A stretch of 49,895 nucleotides of DNA from JAWAFC01 sp038890815 (GTDB lineage: Archaea > Micrarchaeota > Micrarchaeia > Burarchaeales > JACRGF01), in assembly GCA_038890815.1 (NCBI GenBank), contig JAWAFC010000009.1:1-49895 (forward strand). Direction: 5' to 3'. Shown in pieces: positions 25,316 through 32,476 of the stretch (the stretch's first letter is position 1; every line of letters begins with the position of its first letter). Below the pieces are notes generated by a model that was given only the letters and a program-made list of their open reading frames with translations, searched no databases and was not told the DNA's origin. The position numbers and the translations under genes were made by a program.

Positions 25316-25319
25316 GGGG

Positions 25320-26255
25320 ATGCCCCCGATCCGTCCCATGCTGTGCATGCCATCCGAGCCATTCGATTCGCCCGCCTTTCTCTTTGAGCCTAAGTTCGAC
25401 GGCACGCGGTGCATCGCCTTCATCACAAAAGGCCGGACAAGGCTGCAGAATCGCCGCCTTTTCGACATAACTGGCCGCTATCCCGAGCTGAGCCTGCATG
25501 CCTGGGTGAAGGCGCGCGAGGCCATTCTCGATGGCGAGATCGTTGTGTTCAGGCAGGGCGTCCCCGATTTTAAACTGCTGCAACAGCGCGAGCATACTGA
25601 GGGGAAGCTGAAGGCGGAGCTTCTGGCCCAGAGCCTTCCCGCGACCTACATAGCTTTTGATATTCTGTCGCTGAACGGCAGGTGGCTTGTCGACCTGCCG
25701 CTTGCCGAGCGCAAGCGCCTGCTCGCATCGGTGTGCCGTGAGAGCGACCATCTCCTGCTCTCACAGTACGTTGTCGGCGCGGGCAGACGCTTTTTCCGCG
25801 AGGCTGTGGCGCGAGGCTTTGAGGGCGTGGTGGCCAAGCGCCTGAGCTCAACCTATCAGCAGGGGAGGCGCAGCGCAGACTGGCTCAAGATAAAGGGGAT
25901 CAGAACTATGGATGCTGTGATCTGCGGCTATACGCTAGGAAAGGGAGTGCGTGCGGGCACTTTTGGCTCGCTAGTGCTCGGCGCTTTTGACAGCGATGGC
26001 AGGCTTGTGCACATCGGAGAGGTCGGCACAGGTTTTGGGGAGGCCGAGCTGGCCGAGTACAGGAAAGTGCTGGACAGGCTCAAGATAGCCACAAGCCCTT
26101 TTGCCATTCCCACCCGCATCGCCCGTCCCGTGGTGTGGGTGCGACCTCGTTTGGTGTGTGAGGTGGCCTATCTGTCCTTTGACAAAGCGCTACGCGCGCC
26201 GAGTTTCAAGCGCATGAGACCGGACAAGGAGCCACGCGAGTGCACGTTGCCCTAA
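25320..26255 (+). CDS. ligD: ATP-dependent DNA ligase, LigD-type ligase domain
   Basis: This 311-residue protein corresponds to the ligase module of bacterial LigD with no polymerase or nuclease domain attached. Motif I is EPKFDGTR with adenylated Lys25. Further motifs are EAILDGEIVVF (III), YIAFDILSL, FEGVVAKR (IV) and DWLKIKG (V). A C-terminal OB fold follows (FGSLVLGAF ... GEVGTGFGEAEL ... PRLVCEVAYLSFDKALRAPS). It would seal ends held by Ku. The frame is open far upstream inside ku, but ATG 25320, after GAGGGG, is the plausible start. It forms a two-gene end-joining operon. Confidence 0.93.
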   Translation: MPPIRPMLCMPSEPFDSPAFLFEPKFDGTRCIAFITKGRTRLQNRRLFDITGRYPELSLHAWVKAREAILDGEIVVFRQGVPDFKLLQQREHTEGKLKAELLAQSLPATYIAFDILSLNGRWLVDLPLAERKRLLASVCRESDHLLLSQYVVGAGRRFFREAVARGFEGVVAKRLSSTYQQGRRSADWLKIKGIRTMDAVICGYTLGKGVRAGTFGSLVLGAFDSDGRLVHIGEVGTGFGEAELAEYRKVLDRLKIATSPFAIPTRIARPVVWVRPRLVCEVAYLSFDKALRAPSFKRMRPDKEPRECTLP

Positions 26256-26279
26256 TTCAATGGAATCCTACTCGAAGTC

Positions 26280-26290
26280 CATTTTAATAC
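26280..26290 (+). promoter_or_regulatory. TATA promoter of the DUF763 gene
   Basis: CATTTTAATAC is centred 26 nt before ATG 26311; leaderless transcript expected. Confidence 0.6.
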
Positions 26291-26310
26291 CGACACACAA
26301 ACATATCTGC

Positions 26311-27396
26311 ATGCAACGAACGGGCAGCATTACGCTCCTCCTACATTCCGGTAAGACCCCGCGCTGGCTATTCCAGCGCATGGTGAGGCTGTCAAAGGCG
26401 ATAGCTGATGTGCTCGTGCTCGAGCATGGCCCGGGGGAGCTGTTGCGCCGGCTCAGCGATCCGCTGTGGTTCCAGGCGCTCGGCTGCACGCTTGCCTTCG
26501 ACTGGCACTCCAGCGGACTCACCACAACAACGTGCGCCGCGCTCAAGCTCGCACTGTCTCCAGAAGAGCATGGCATCGGTGTTGCCGGAGGAAAAGGGCT
26601 CGCCTCGCGCAGAGCACCCGAGGAGATAAGCGTGCTCGGCGAGAAGCTCTCCCTCTCAGATAAAAAAATATCATCCATCGTGCGCGCCTCCTTTCTCTCG
26701 GCGAAGGTCGATTCGGCATGCGTGCAGGACTCCCACGAGTTGTACCATCACTGCATTTTCTTCACCGAGAGAGGCGCGTGGTGCGTCGTGCAGCAGGGCA
26801 TGAAGCCCGATGCGGGCACGGCAAGGCGCTATCACTGGCTCGGTGAGAAAGTGGGCAGTTTTGTGGAAGAGCCGCATGCCGCCATCGTCGCGCAGGCGGC
26901 CGAGAGGAGCGTGCTCGACCTGACCTCCAGCAAAAACGATGCCGTGAGGAAGGCGAGCGTCGACCTCGTCAACGATAACCCCATTCACCTTCAAAAATAT
27001 TTCTCGGGCCAGAGAACTCTCGCACACGACTTCTCCCTCCCATCCCACCACGCGCTTCTCCCCATCGACATCTCCCCGAGAGCGTGGGCCGAGTTGCAGC
27101 GCGCATACGAGCTGCAGCCGCAGAATTACGAGGAGCTCGTCGCCCTGCGCGGCATAGGGCGCACGAAGTTGCGCGCGCTGGCCCTGCTCTCCCAGCTGCT
27201 GTTCGGCACATCGCTCGACTGGAGCGATCCGGCCAAATACTCCTTTGCACACGGAGGCAAGGATGGCACCCCTTTCCCTGTGCAGAAGGAGGAATACGAG
27301 CATTCGATCAGCATGCTGGAGCAGGCGGTCGAAAGCGCGAAAATAGGCGATAGCGAAAAGCTGCGCGCGCTGCAGAGGTTGCGCGCCTACCTATAG
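26311..27396 (+). CDS. DUF763 family protein (COG1415-like)
   Basis: This 361-residue protein has the family start MQRTGSITLLLHSGKTPRWL and the conserved core LLRRLSDPLWFQALGCTLAF, DWHSSGLTTTTCAALK, VDSACVQDSHELYHHC and WCVVQQGMK. Near residue 285 an HhH-like ALRGIGRTKLRALALLSQ suggests contact with DNA. The family is common in archaea and thermophilic bacteria, and its activity is not established. Its location right after ku-ligD, under its own promoter, suggests a role in end processing, but that is inference. ATG 26311 is chosen over 26260 by family start and promoter spacing. Its end overlaps ridA by 6 nt. Confidence 0.88.
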   Translation: MQRTGSITLLLHSGKTPRWLFQRMVRLSKAIADVLVLEHGPGELLRRLSDPLWFQALGCTLAFDWHSSGLTTTTCAALKLALSPEEHGIGVAGGKGLASRRAPEEISVLGEKLSLSDKKISSIVRASFLSAKVDSACVQDSHELYHHCIFFTERGAWCVVQQGMKPDAGTARRYHWLGEKVGSFVEEPHAAIVAQAAERSVLDLTSSKNDAVRKASVDLVNDNPIHLQKYFSGQRTLAHDFSLPSHHALLPIDISPRAWAELQRAYELQPQNYEELVALRGIGRTKLRALALLSQLLFGTSLDWSDPAKYSFAHGGKDGTPFPVQKEEYEHSISMLEQAVESAKIGDSEKLRALQRLRAYL

Positions 27397-27771
27397 CTCG
27401 GCGATTGCCTCTATCTCAATGAGCGCATTTCGCGGAAGCCCGGCGACCTGAACCGTTGCCCTGGCCGGCGGGTTTTGTCCGAAGAACTCGGCATACACCT
27501 CGTTCATCGCAGGAAAATCTTTCATGTCCTTGAGGTACACCGTCGTCTTCACCACTTTGGCGAGCGAGCTTCCGGCAGCCTCGAGCACGGCCCGCAGGTT
27601 CTCGAGCACCCTGCGCGTCTGTGCCCTCACGTCACCCTCAACCATGTTTCCGCTCTGTGGGTCAAGCGCGATCTGGCCCGAGCAGAAAACGAGGCGGCCG
27701 CTCACCACAGCCTGCACGTAAGGTCCGATTGCCTTTGGGGCCTTTTCAGTCGAGACGACCTTTTTCACCAT
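27391..27771 (-). CDS. ridA: RidA family enamine/imine deaminase
   Basis: This 126-residue protein is of exact family length. It shows KVVSTEKAPKAIGPYVQAV, VFCSGQIALDP, VLENLRAVLEAAGSSLAKVV and MNEVYAEFFGQNPPARATVQ with the catalytic Arg, then ALIEIEAIA. RidA proteins hydrolyse reactive enamines made by PLP enzymes. ATG 27771 lies about 25 nt from a TATA element that also serves the divergent small gene. Confidence 0.95.
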   Translation of the reverse strand: MVKKVVSTEKAPKAIGPYVQAVVSGRLVFCSGQIALDPQSGNMVEGDVRAQTRRVLENLRAVLEAAGSSLAKVVKTTVYLKDMKDFPAMNEVYAEFFGQNPPARATVQVAGLPRNALIEIEAIAEL

Positions 27772-27789
27772 GCAGCCATTTCGCTATCT

Positions 27790-27801
27790 CTTTTTATATT
27801 C
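27790..27801. promoter_or_regulatory. Shared bidirectional TATA between ridA and the 72-residue gene
   Basis: CTTTTTATATTC (plus), GAATATAAAAAG (minus), placed symmetrically between ATG 27771 (minus) and ATG 27820 (plus). The start codons are 49 nt apart, the same as for the Thg1/ku pair. Confidence 0.6.
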
Positions 27802-27819
27802 TTTCTCAAAAATATGCAC

Positions 27820-28038
27820 ATGCAAGAAGCGCAAGAGGCTGAAAGAGCAAGAGCGGAAAGAAGGGAGGAGATAATCAAGCAACAGCCCCTGAGAGGCATC
27901 ACGCTTTTGTGGGGCGAATGGCGGGCAAAAATGCGGGAGGAGCTCATCGGTCTGTTTGGCAAGCTCAGAGGCGCGCCCGTGCTCAAGGGGGTTGCGGAAA
28001 CTTTTTCACGCGTTCTCAGGGGACTGCTCGGGAGGTGA
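27820..28038 (+). CDS. Small charged amphipathic protein, 72 residues
   Basis: This unrecognised protein starts with a charged helix (EAQEAERARAERREEIIKQQ) and ends in a basic amphipathic helix (GVAETFSRVLRGLLGR). WGEWRAKMREELIGLFGKL in the middle could lie on a membrane or bind a partner. ATG 27820 (or 27814, two residues longer) is 24 nt from a TATA element. Its TGA lies inside GGAGGTGA, the ribosome-binding site of the acylphosphatase gene, so the two form an operon. Confidence 0.6.
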   Translation: MQEAQEAERARAERREEIIKQQPLRGITLLWGEWRAKMREELIGLFGKLRGAPVLKGVAETFSRVLRGLLGR

Positions 28039-28048
28039 TGCTCTGGCG

Positions 28049-28321
28049 ATGGCGCGCCTGCACCTGCGCGTTTATGGCCTCGTGCAGGGTGTTTTCTTCC
28101 GCGCGAGCACCGAGGATGTCGCGCGCGGGCTTGGTCTGACCGGCTGGGTGCGCAATGTCAGCGATGGGAGCGTTGAGGTGATTGCCGAGGGGGAGCGGGA
28201 GGCGCTCGAGAAGCTGCTTGCTTGGTGCAGAAAAGGCCCCCCCGGCGCGCGTGTGAGCAAAGTGGATTTTGAGTGGCAGGCTTTCCGAGGGGAATTTGCC
28301 GATTTCCGCACAACCTACTGA
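28049..28321 (+). CDS. acyP: Acylphosphatase
   Basis: This 90-residue protein has the family signature LRVYGLVQGVFFRAST with the phosphate-binding loop and catalytic Arg, then GLTGWVRNVSDGSVEVIAEG with the catalytic Asn, and a final FADFRTTY strand. It hydrolyses carboxyl-phosphate bonds such as those of acetyl- or carbamoyl-phosphate. ATG 28049 follows GGAGGTGA (28031-28038). The longer frame from 27956 is not supported. Confidence 0.94.
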   Translation: MARLHLRVYGLVQGVFFRASTEDVARGLGLTGWVRNVSDGSVEVIAEGEREALEKLLAWCRKGPPGARVSKVDFEWQAFRGEFADFRTTY

Positions 28322-28341
28322 TTTTTTCCGAGATGCCACAA

Positions 28342-28353
28342 ATCTTAAAAATT
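28342..28353 (+). promoter_or_regulatory. TATA promoter of the ribonucleotide reductase gene
   Basis: ATCTTAAAAATT with a predicted start near 28372. The leader of about 19 nt holds GGTGGTGAG just before GTG 28391. Confidence 0.6.
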
Positions 28354-28390
28354 CGTTCGCCGCATAGCTCCTGTCCTTCTGGGTGGTGAG

Positions 28391-30607
28391 GTGGCAGAGA
28401 GAACGCTGAAGTTCATCCGCAAGCGTGATGGCCGCATAGTGCCATTCGACCAGGAAAAAATAACCAATGCGATTTTCAAGGCCGCGCAGGCGGTGGGCGG
28501 AAAGGACAGGCAGCTTGCGCAGAAGCTCAGCGACCAGGTTGTCGAGGAGCTTGAAAAGCGATACAACGGGCGCGAGATCCCTGGCGTGGAAGATATCCAG
28601 GACATCGTTGAGAAGGTGCTGATCGAGAACGGACATGCAAAGACGGCCAAGGCTTACATACTCTATAGGCAGAAGCACAAGGAGCTGAGGGAGCTGCGTG
28701 CGCTCGTGTTCGGCCGGCCCATCACAACAAAGCTCAGCATCAATGCGCTCAAAGTGCTCAAGGAGAGGTATTTGAGGAGGGATAGCGAGGGAAATGTCAT
28801 CGAAACTCCGGATGAGATGTTCAGGCGCGTGGCAAAGAACATCGCTCAGGCCGACAGGATGTGGGATGAGAACGCAGACCTCGCGGCGACCGAGGAGGAG
28901 TTCTATCAGGCCATGGCAAACCTCGAGTTCCTGCCCAATTCGCCCACGCTCATGAACGCGGGCAACGAGATACAACAGCTCAGCGCGTGCTTCGTCATTC
29001 CCGTGGGGGATTCCATCGAGGAGATATTCGATGCGATTAAGTACACCGCCATGATTCACAAAAGCGGTGGGGGGACCGGCTTTTCCTTCTCGCGCCTCCG
29101 CCCAAAGAACGATGTGGTGATGAGCACGAGGGGCGTCTCGAGCGGGCCCGTGTCATTCATGAAGGTGTTCGACGCGGCCACCGAAGCCATAAAGCAGGGT
29201 GGTAAGCGGAGGGGCGCAAACATGGCCATTCTCCGCGTCGACCATCCCGACATACTTGAGTTCATCACCGCAAAGCAGAACGAGGGCGTGCTGACGAACT
29301 TCAACATATCGGTGGCCGTAACGGACGCGTTCATGCAGGCCGTGCTGGCAGGCAAAGATTATGAGCTGATCAACCCGCGCAATGGCCAGCCCGTCAAGCG
29401 CCTGAATGCGCGCGAGGTTTTCAACCTCATCGTCACCACAGCCTGGCGCACCGGCGATCCCGGCATGATATTTCTGGACAGGATAAACGAGGACAATCCC
29501 ACGCCGGGCATTGGGCAGATTGAGGCGACCAATCCCTGCGGGGAACAACCGCTCCTGCCTTACGAGAGCTGTAACCTCGGCTCAATCAACCTCTCGAAGT
29601 GCGTTAAGGAAACAAACGGCAAGAAGGAAGTTGATTGGGAGAAGCTGAGGCGGCTGGTGAGGACAGGAGTGCACTTCCTTGACAATGTCATTGACATGAA
29701 CCGCTATCCATTGCCGCAGATAGAGGCCATCACAAAGGCCAACAGAAAAATAGGTCTCGGCGTTATGGGCTTTGCAGACTTGCTCGTGCAACTATGGATT
29801 CCGTATGACAGCGAGGAGGCTGAAGCGCTGGCCGAGAGAGTTATGTCATTTATACAAAAGGAGGCTGTGGCCTATGACAGAGAGCTTGCGGCCATCCGCG
29901 GCCCATTCCCGAACTTCGAGCACAGCATCTATGCCATGAGGGGCGAGCCGCCGCGCCGCAACGCCACCGTCACCACTATCGCTCCCACGGGCACCATCAG
30001 CATGATTGCCGATTGTTCCTCCGGCATCGAGCCTCTCTTTGCAATCAGCTACATCAAACGCGTGATGGACGGCAAGGACCTGCTGTATGTGAACGAGTAC
30101 TTTGAGAAAATCGCTAAGGAAAGGGGCTTCTACTCGGATGAGCTGATGAGGAAGATAGCCGCAAAGGGAAGCATACAGCACATCGATGGCATTCCGGATG
30201 ATGTCAAGCGCGTATTTGTTACCGCACACGACATCTCGCCCGAGTGGCATGTGCGCATACAGGCCGCATTCCAGCGATACACCGAGAACGCTGTCAGCAA
30301 GACGATCAACTTCGCTGCCGATGCCACAGTGAAAGACGTGGAGGATGCCTATCTGCTTGCCTACAAGTTGCGTTGCAAGGGCATCACCGTATATAGAGAC
30401 CGTAGCAAGGCCGAGCAGGTGCTGCACATTCCTGCCACGCTGCCCACGCGCAAGGTCGTCGTTACCGAGGGTGGGCTCAAGGCTGGTGTAACCGAGGAGG
30501 CCGGAACGAGGGAGGAGGACGTGTGCCCGGTGTGTGGCGCGAAGCTCTATTTCAGTGAGGGCTGCGCGACCTGCGTGCAGTGCGGCACGAGCATGTGCAA
30601 GGTCTAA
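28391..30607 (+). CDS. nrdJ: Adenosylcobalamin-dependent (class II) ribonucleoside reductase
   Basis: This 738-residue protein reduces ribonucleotides to deoxyribonucleotides. An N-terminal ATP-cone (KFIRKRDGRIVPFDQEKITN, residues 7-26 onward) senses dATP/ATP. The catalytic barrel contains QLSACFVIPV with the first active-site Cys, GGGTGFSFSRLRP, and NPCGEQPLLPYESCNLGS with the radical Cys and Glu. Later motifs are TVTTIAPTGTISMIADCSSG and the C-terminal KTINFAADATVKDVEDAY. It ends in a zinc-ribbon-like CPVCG...CVQC tail typical of NrdJ. No class I small subunit or class III activase is near. A cob(I)alamin adenosyltransferase at 40365 could supply the cofactor. Its stop overlaps the opposing phosphoesterase stop (CTAA). 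Confidence 0.95.
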   Translation: MAERTLKFIRKRDGRIVPFDQEKITNAIFKAAQAVGGKDRQLAQKLSDQVVEELEKRYNGREIPGVEDIQDIVEKVLIENGHAKTAKAYILYRQKHKELRELRALVFGRPITTKLSINALKVLKERYLRRDSEGNVIETPDEMFRRVAKNIAQADRMWDENADLAATEEEFYQAMANLEFLPNSPTLMNAGNEIQQLSACFVIPVGDSIEEIFDAIKYTAMIHKSGGGTGFSFSRLRPKNDVVMSTRGVSSGPVSFMKVFDAATEAIKQGGKRRGANMAILRVDHPDILEFITAKQNEGVLTNFNISVAVTDAFMQAVLAGKDYELINPRNGQPVKRLNAREVFNLIVTTAWRTGDPGMIFLDRINEDNPTPGIGQIEATNPCGEQPLLPYESCNLGSINLSKCVKETNGKKEVDWEKLRRLVRTGVHFLDNVIDMNRYPLPQIEAITKANRKIGLGVMGFADLLVQLWIPYDSEEAEALAERVMSFIQKEAVAYDRELAAIRGPFPNFEHSIYAMRGEPPRRNATVTTIAPTGTISMIADCSSGIEPLFAISYIKRVMDGKDLLYVNEYFEKIAKERGFYSDELMRKIAAKGSIQHIDGIPDDVKRVFVTAHDISPEWHVRIQAAFQRYTENAVSKTINFAADATVKDVEDAYLLAYKLRCKGITVYRDRSKAEQVLHIPATLPTRKVVVTEGGLKAGVTEEAGTREEDVCPVCGAKLYFSEGCATCVQCGTSMCKV

Positions 30608-31299
30608 AATCCGGCCAGTAGCCTGTCGCCCAGCTCTCGCGGAAGCTCATGCGCATAAATCGCGTCCCTCACGCTCCTGGCATCATATGCGAGCCTGACC
30701 CACTCGCAACCGAGTTCCTCCGTATCGAGCACTGCCAGGCTCGCCCTCGGATCGCCATCCCGTGGCTGGCCGACCGCGCCCGGATTCACAATCATCTTTT
30801 CCTCGCCATCGATCTCCACTTTGAGGCCCATGGGAACGTGCGTGTGTCCCAGCACCAGCACATCTGTCTCTTTCAGCCATGCGTGTGCTCTCCGCTCTGC
30901 GTCTTCACGGAAAACGTATTCAAACAGCTCGTCATCGGGTGAGCCGTGCACCATCAGCACGCGCAGCCCTCCGACGTTCTTTTCGATGCGCTTAGGAAGC
31001 CTCGCAATCCATGCCATGTTCTCCCCCGTCAATCTCTCTCGCGTCCATGCGAGCGCGGCCGCCGCGCTTGGATTGAACCAGCCCGTGTCACCGCTCAGGC
31101 AGGCCCAATCGTGATTTCCCATGACGCATGCGATCTGCCTTTTTCTGATCTCCTCCACCGTTTCGTTGGGAAATGGATTGTAGCCGACCACATCGCCCGC
31201 GCACAGCGTCAGCTCTGGAGCCAGCGCGTCAATTTTTCGCAACACTGCTATCAGCGCCGGCAGGTTAGCGTGTACATCGCTGATTACGGCAATCCTCAA
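30604..31299 (-). CDS. Calcineurin-like metallophosphoesterase (YfcE/MJ0936-like)
   Basis: This 231-residue protein has all metal motifs: AVISDVHANLPAL, LCAGDVVGYNPFPNE, CVMGNHDWAC, VHGSPDD and LGHTHVP, followed by VNPGAVGQPRDGDPRAS. This is the small phosphodiesterase group found in archaea. The frame opens at 31383 but would overlap ttuA deeply. TTG 31299, inside ATTGA shared with the ttuA stop, gives the family start (LRIAVISDVH). It is the third gene of the sulfur carrier-TtuA operon; a functional link to tRNA thiolation is unproven. Confidence 0.9.
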   Translation of the reverse strand: MRIAVISDVHANLPALIAVLRKIDALAPELTLCAGDVVGYNPFPNETVEEIRKRQIACVMGNHDWACLSGDTGWFNPSAAAALAWTRERLTGENMAWIARLPKRIEKNVGGLRVLMVHGSPDDELFEYVFREDAERRAHAWLKETDVLVLGHTHVPMGLKVEIDGEEKMIVNPGAVGQPRDGDPRASLAVLDTEELGCEWVRLAYDARSVRDAIYAHELPRELGDRLLAGF

Positions 31300-32234
31300 T
31301 TTCTCGCCTTTCCAAGCGCGCGTGACAGCGTATCGGCCATCTCGCACTTCCTGCAAGCTCCCCCTGCACTCGGCTCGCCGCACAGCGAGCAGTACCCAAG
31401 CGGTTCCATTGCCGTGCGCTCGGCCAGCGCGCGCTGCACTGACAGCAGTGCGCTGACCACCCTGAACTTCGTGCCGGGGTGACGGGCCTCAACCTCGTTC
31501 AGGAAATTCCTCACTTCATTCCTGAAGGCCTCGTGCGCGTGCGGGCATTCACAGAACTGCACGGGCAGTTTGGCGAGCAGCGCGTACAGCGCCACCTCTT
31601 TCTCAGGAATGCGGAACAGCGGCCTGATTCTGTCCACAAACCCATCCTCCCTCACCAGCCCGCCGTTTGGAGAAAACCGGGCAAGGCGCATTGGCTCGTT
31701 GCGCAGCATGTTCATCAAAAATGTCTGTGCGACGTCATCGAGGTTGTGGCCTGTGGCAATCTTGTCGAGTCCCAGCTCCCTCGCCTTTTTGTTGAGCGCC
31801 CACCTTCTGAAAACTCCGCAATAAGAGCAACTCGTTTCCCTTTTCTTCAGCGCAACGATCTCATCAACCGAGAACCCGATCTCCTTTTTGCAGGAGACAA
31901 CGTGATGCGGCACGCCCAGCTCGCCGCACGCCTGCCGTGCAACCTCCACCAGCTTGTCCCTGTAGCCAGCTATGCCCTCATCGACCGTGATGGCATGCAG
32001 CTCGATGTGCATTTCCCTCGCTATGGGCGCGAGGATGCTGAGCACGGTCAGGCTGTCCTTGCCTCCGGACAGCGCGATTCCAAGGCGCCCCACTCCGCGC
32101 AACATGCCGAATTCCCTGATTGTCCGCCTCACCCTCCTCTCAAAAAATTCCCTAAAGTGCTTGGGACAGAAATGCCTCGGCATGTAGGCAAGGAATGCGC
32201 AGGCTTCTCTGTGGCAGAAGCTGCAGGCGGGCAT
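31296..32234 (-). CDS. ttuA: TtuA/Ncs6-family tRNA thiolation enzyme
   Basis: This 312-residue protein starts with zinc-binding CSFCHREAC ... HFCPKHF. The adenylation PP-loop SGGKDS is at residues 56-61. A CSYCGVFRR site (Cys136, Cys139) and a later Cys in VQFCECPH correspond to the iron-sulfur cluster of TtuA. GHNLDDVAQTFLMNMLR and the C-terminal zinc site CSLCG...CRKC complete the family. These enzymes adenylate a tRNA uridine or cytidine and insert sulfur; the exact position (U54 or U34) cannot be told apart here. ATG lies 1 nt after the stop of a GG-ending sulfur carrier, which supports the TtuA/TtuB type of chemistry. Confidence 0.9.
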   Translation of the reverse strand: MPACSFCHREACAFLAYMPRHFCPKHFREFFERRVRRTIREFGMLRGVGRLGIALSGGKDSLTVLSILAPIAREMHIELHAITVDEGIAGYRDKLVEVARQACGELGVPHHVVSCKKEIGFSVDEIVALKKRETSCSYCGVFRRWALNKKARELGLDKIATGHNLDDVAQTFLMNMLRNEPMRLARFSPNGGLVREDGFVDRIRPLFRIPEKEVALYALLAKLPVQFCECPHAHEAFRNEVRNFLNEVEARHPGTKFRVVSALLSVQRALAERTAMEPLGYCSLCGEPSAGGACRKCEMADTLSRALGKARN

Positions 32235-32235
32235 C

Positions 32236-32424
32236 TCATCCCCCTGTGATGACCTTCAGCAGCTCGACAACTGCATCGTCATCAAGCTCCTTTGTCTCAG
32301 GAACGATGCGCCCATTTGCCTTCACGATGAAAACCTGGTCGTTCAGCCCGAGCTTTTTCAGCAGTTCCCTCACGCTTCCCCTAAAGCAGACGTTGCGCCA
32401 TCTCCCATCGAGTTTGACCCTCAT
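32236..32424 (-). CDS. MoaD/ThiS/TtuB-like sulfur carrier ending in Gly-Gly
   Basis: This 62-residue beta-grasp protein runs from MRVKLDGRWRN to LKVITGG. It has the short strand-helix-strand pattern (VRELLKKLGLNDQVFIVKAN, DDDAVVELLKVITGG) and the exposed C-terminal GG needed for thiocarboxylate formation. An activating E1-like enzyme is not in this window. Being 1 nt upstream of ttuA, it is most likely its sulfur donor. ATG 32424 is chosen because the longer frame would run into enolase. The gene is too short to stand out by length, but its end and context are clear. Confidence 0.88.
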   Translation of the reverse strand: MRVKLDGRWRNVCFRGSVRELLKKLGLNDQVFIVKANGRIVPETKELDDDAVVELLKVITGG

Positions 32425-32437
32425 GCTTCCCCAACAA

Positions 32438-32461
32438 TGATTATTAAGGATGGCTATAAAT
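32438..32461. promoter_or_regulatory. Crossed divergent TATA elements for the sulfur-carrier operon and enolase
   Basis: The plus-strand TGATTATTAAGG (32438-32449) would drive enolase. TTTATAGCC on the minus strand (32453-32461) would drive the sulfur-carrier operon. Each lies about 33 nt from its start (TTG 32477 and ATG 32424), leaving leaders of about 8 nt with G-rich tracts. Confidence 0.4.
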
Positions 32462-32476
32462 TGGTTTGGTGATTGG

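Noticed and set aside
25083..25319. N-terminal extension of the DNA ligase into ku
   Set aside because: Would overlap ku by over 230 nt and has no ligase similarity; ATG 25320 follows a ribosome-binding site.
27475..27819. N-terminal extension of the 72-residue protein
   Set aside because: It lies antisense to ridA and upstream of the promoter; ATG 27820 fits the TATA.
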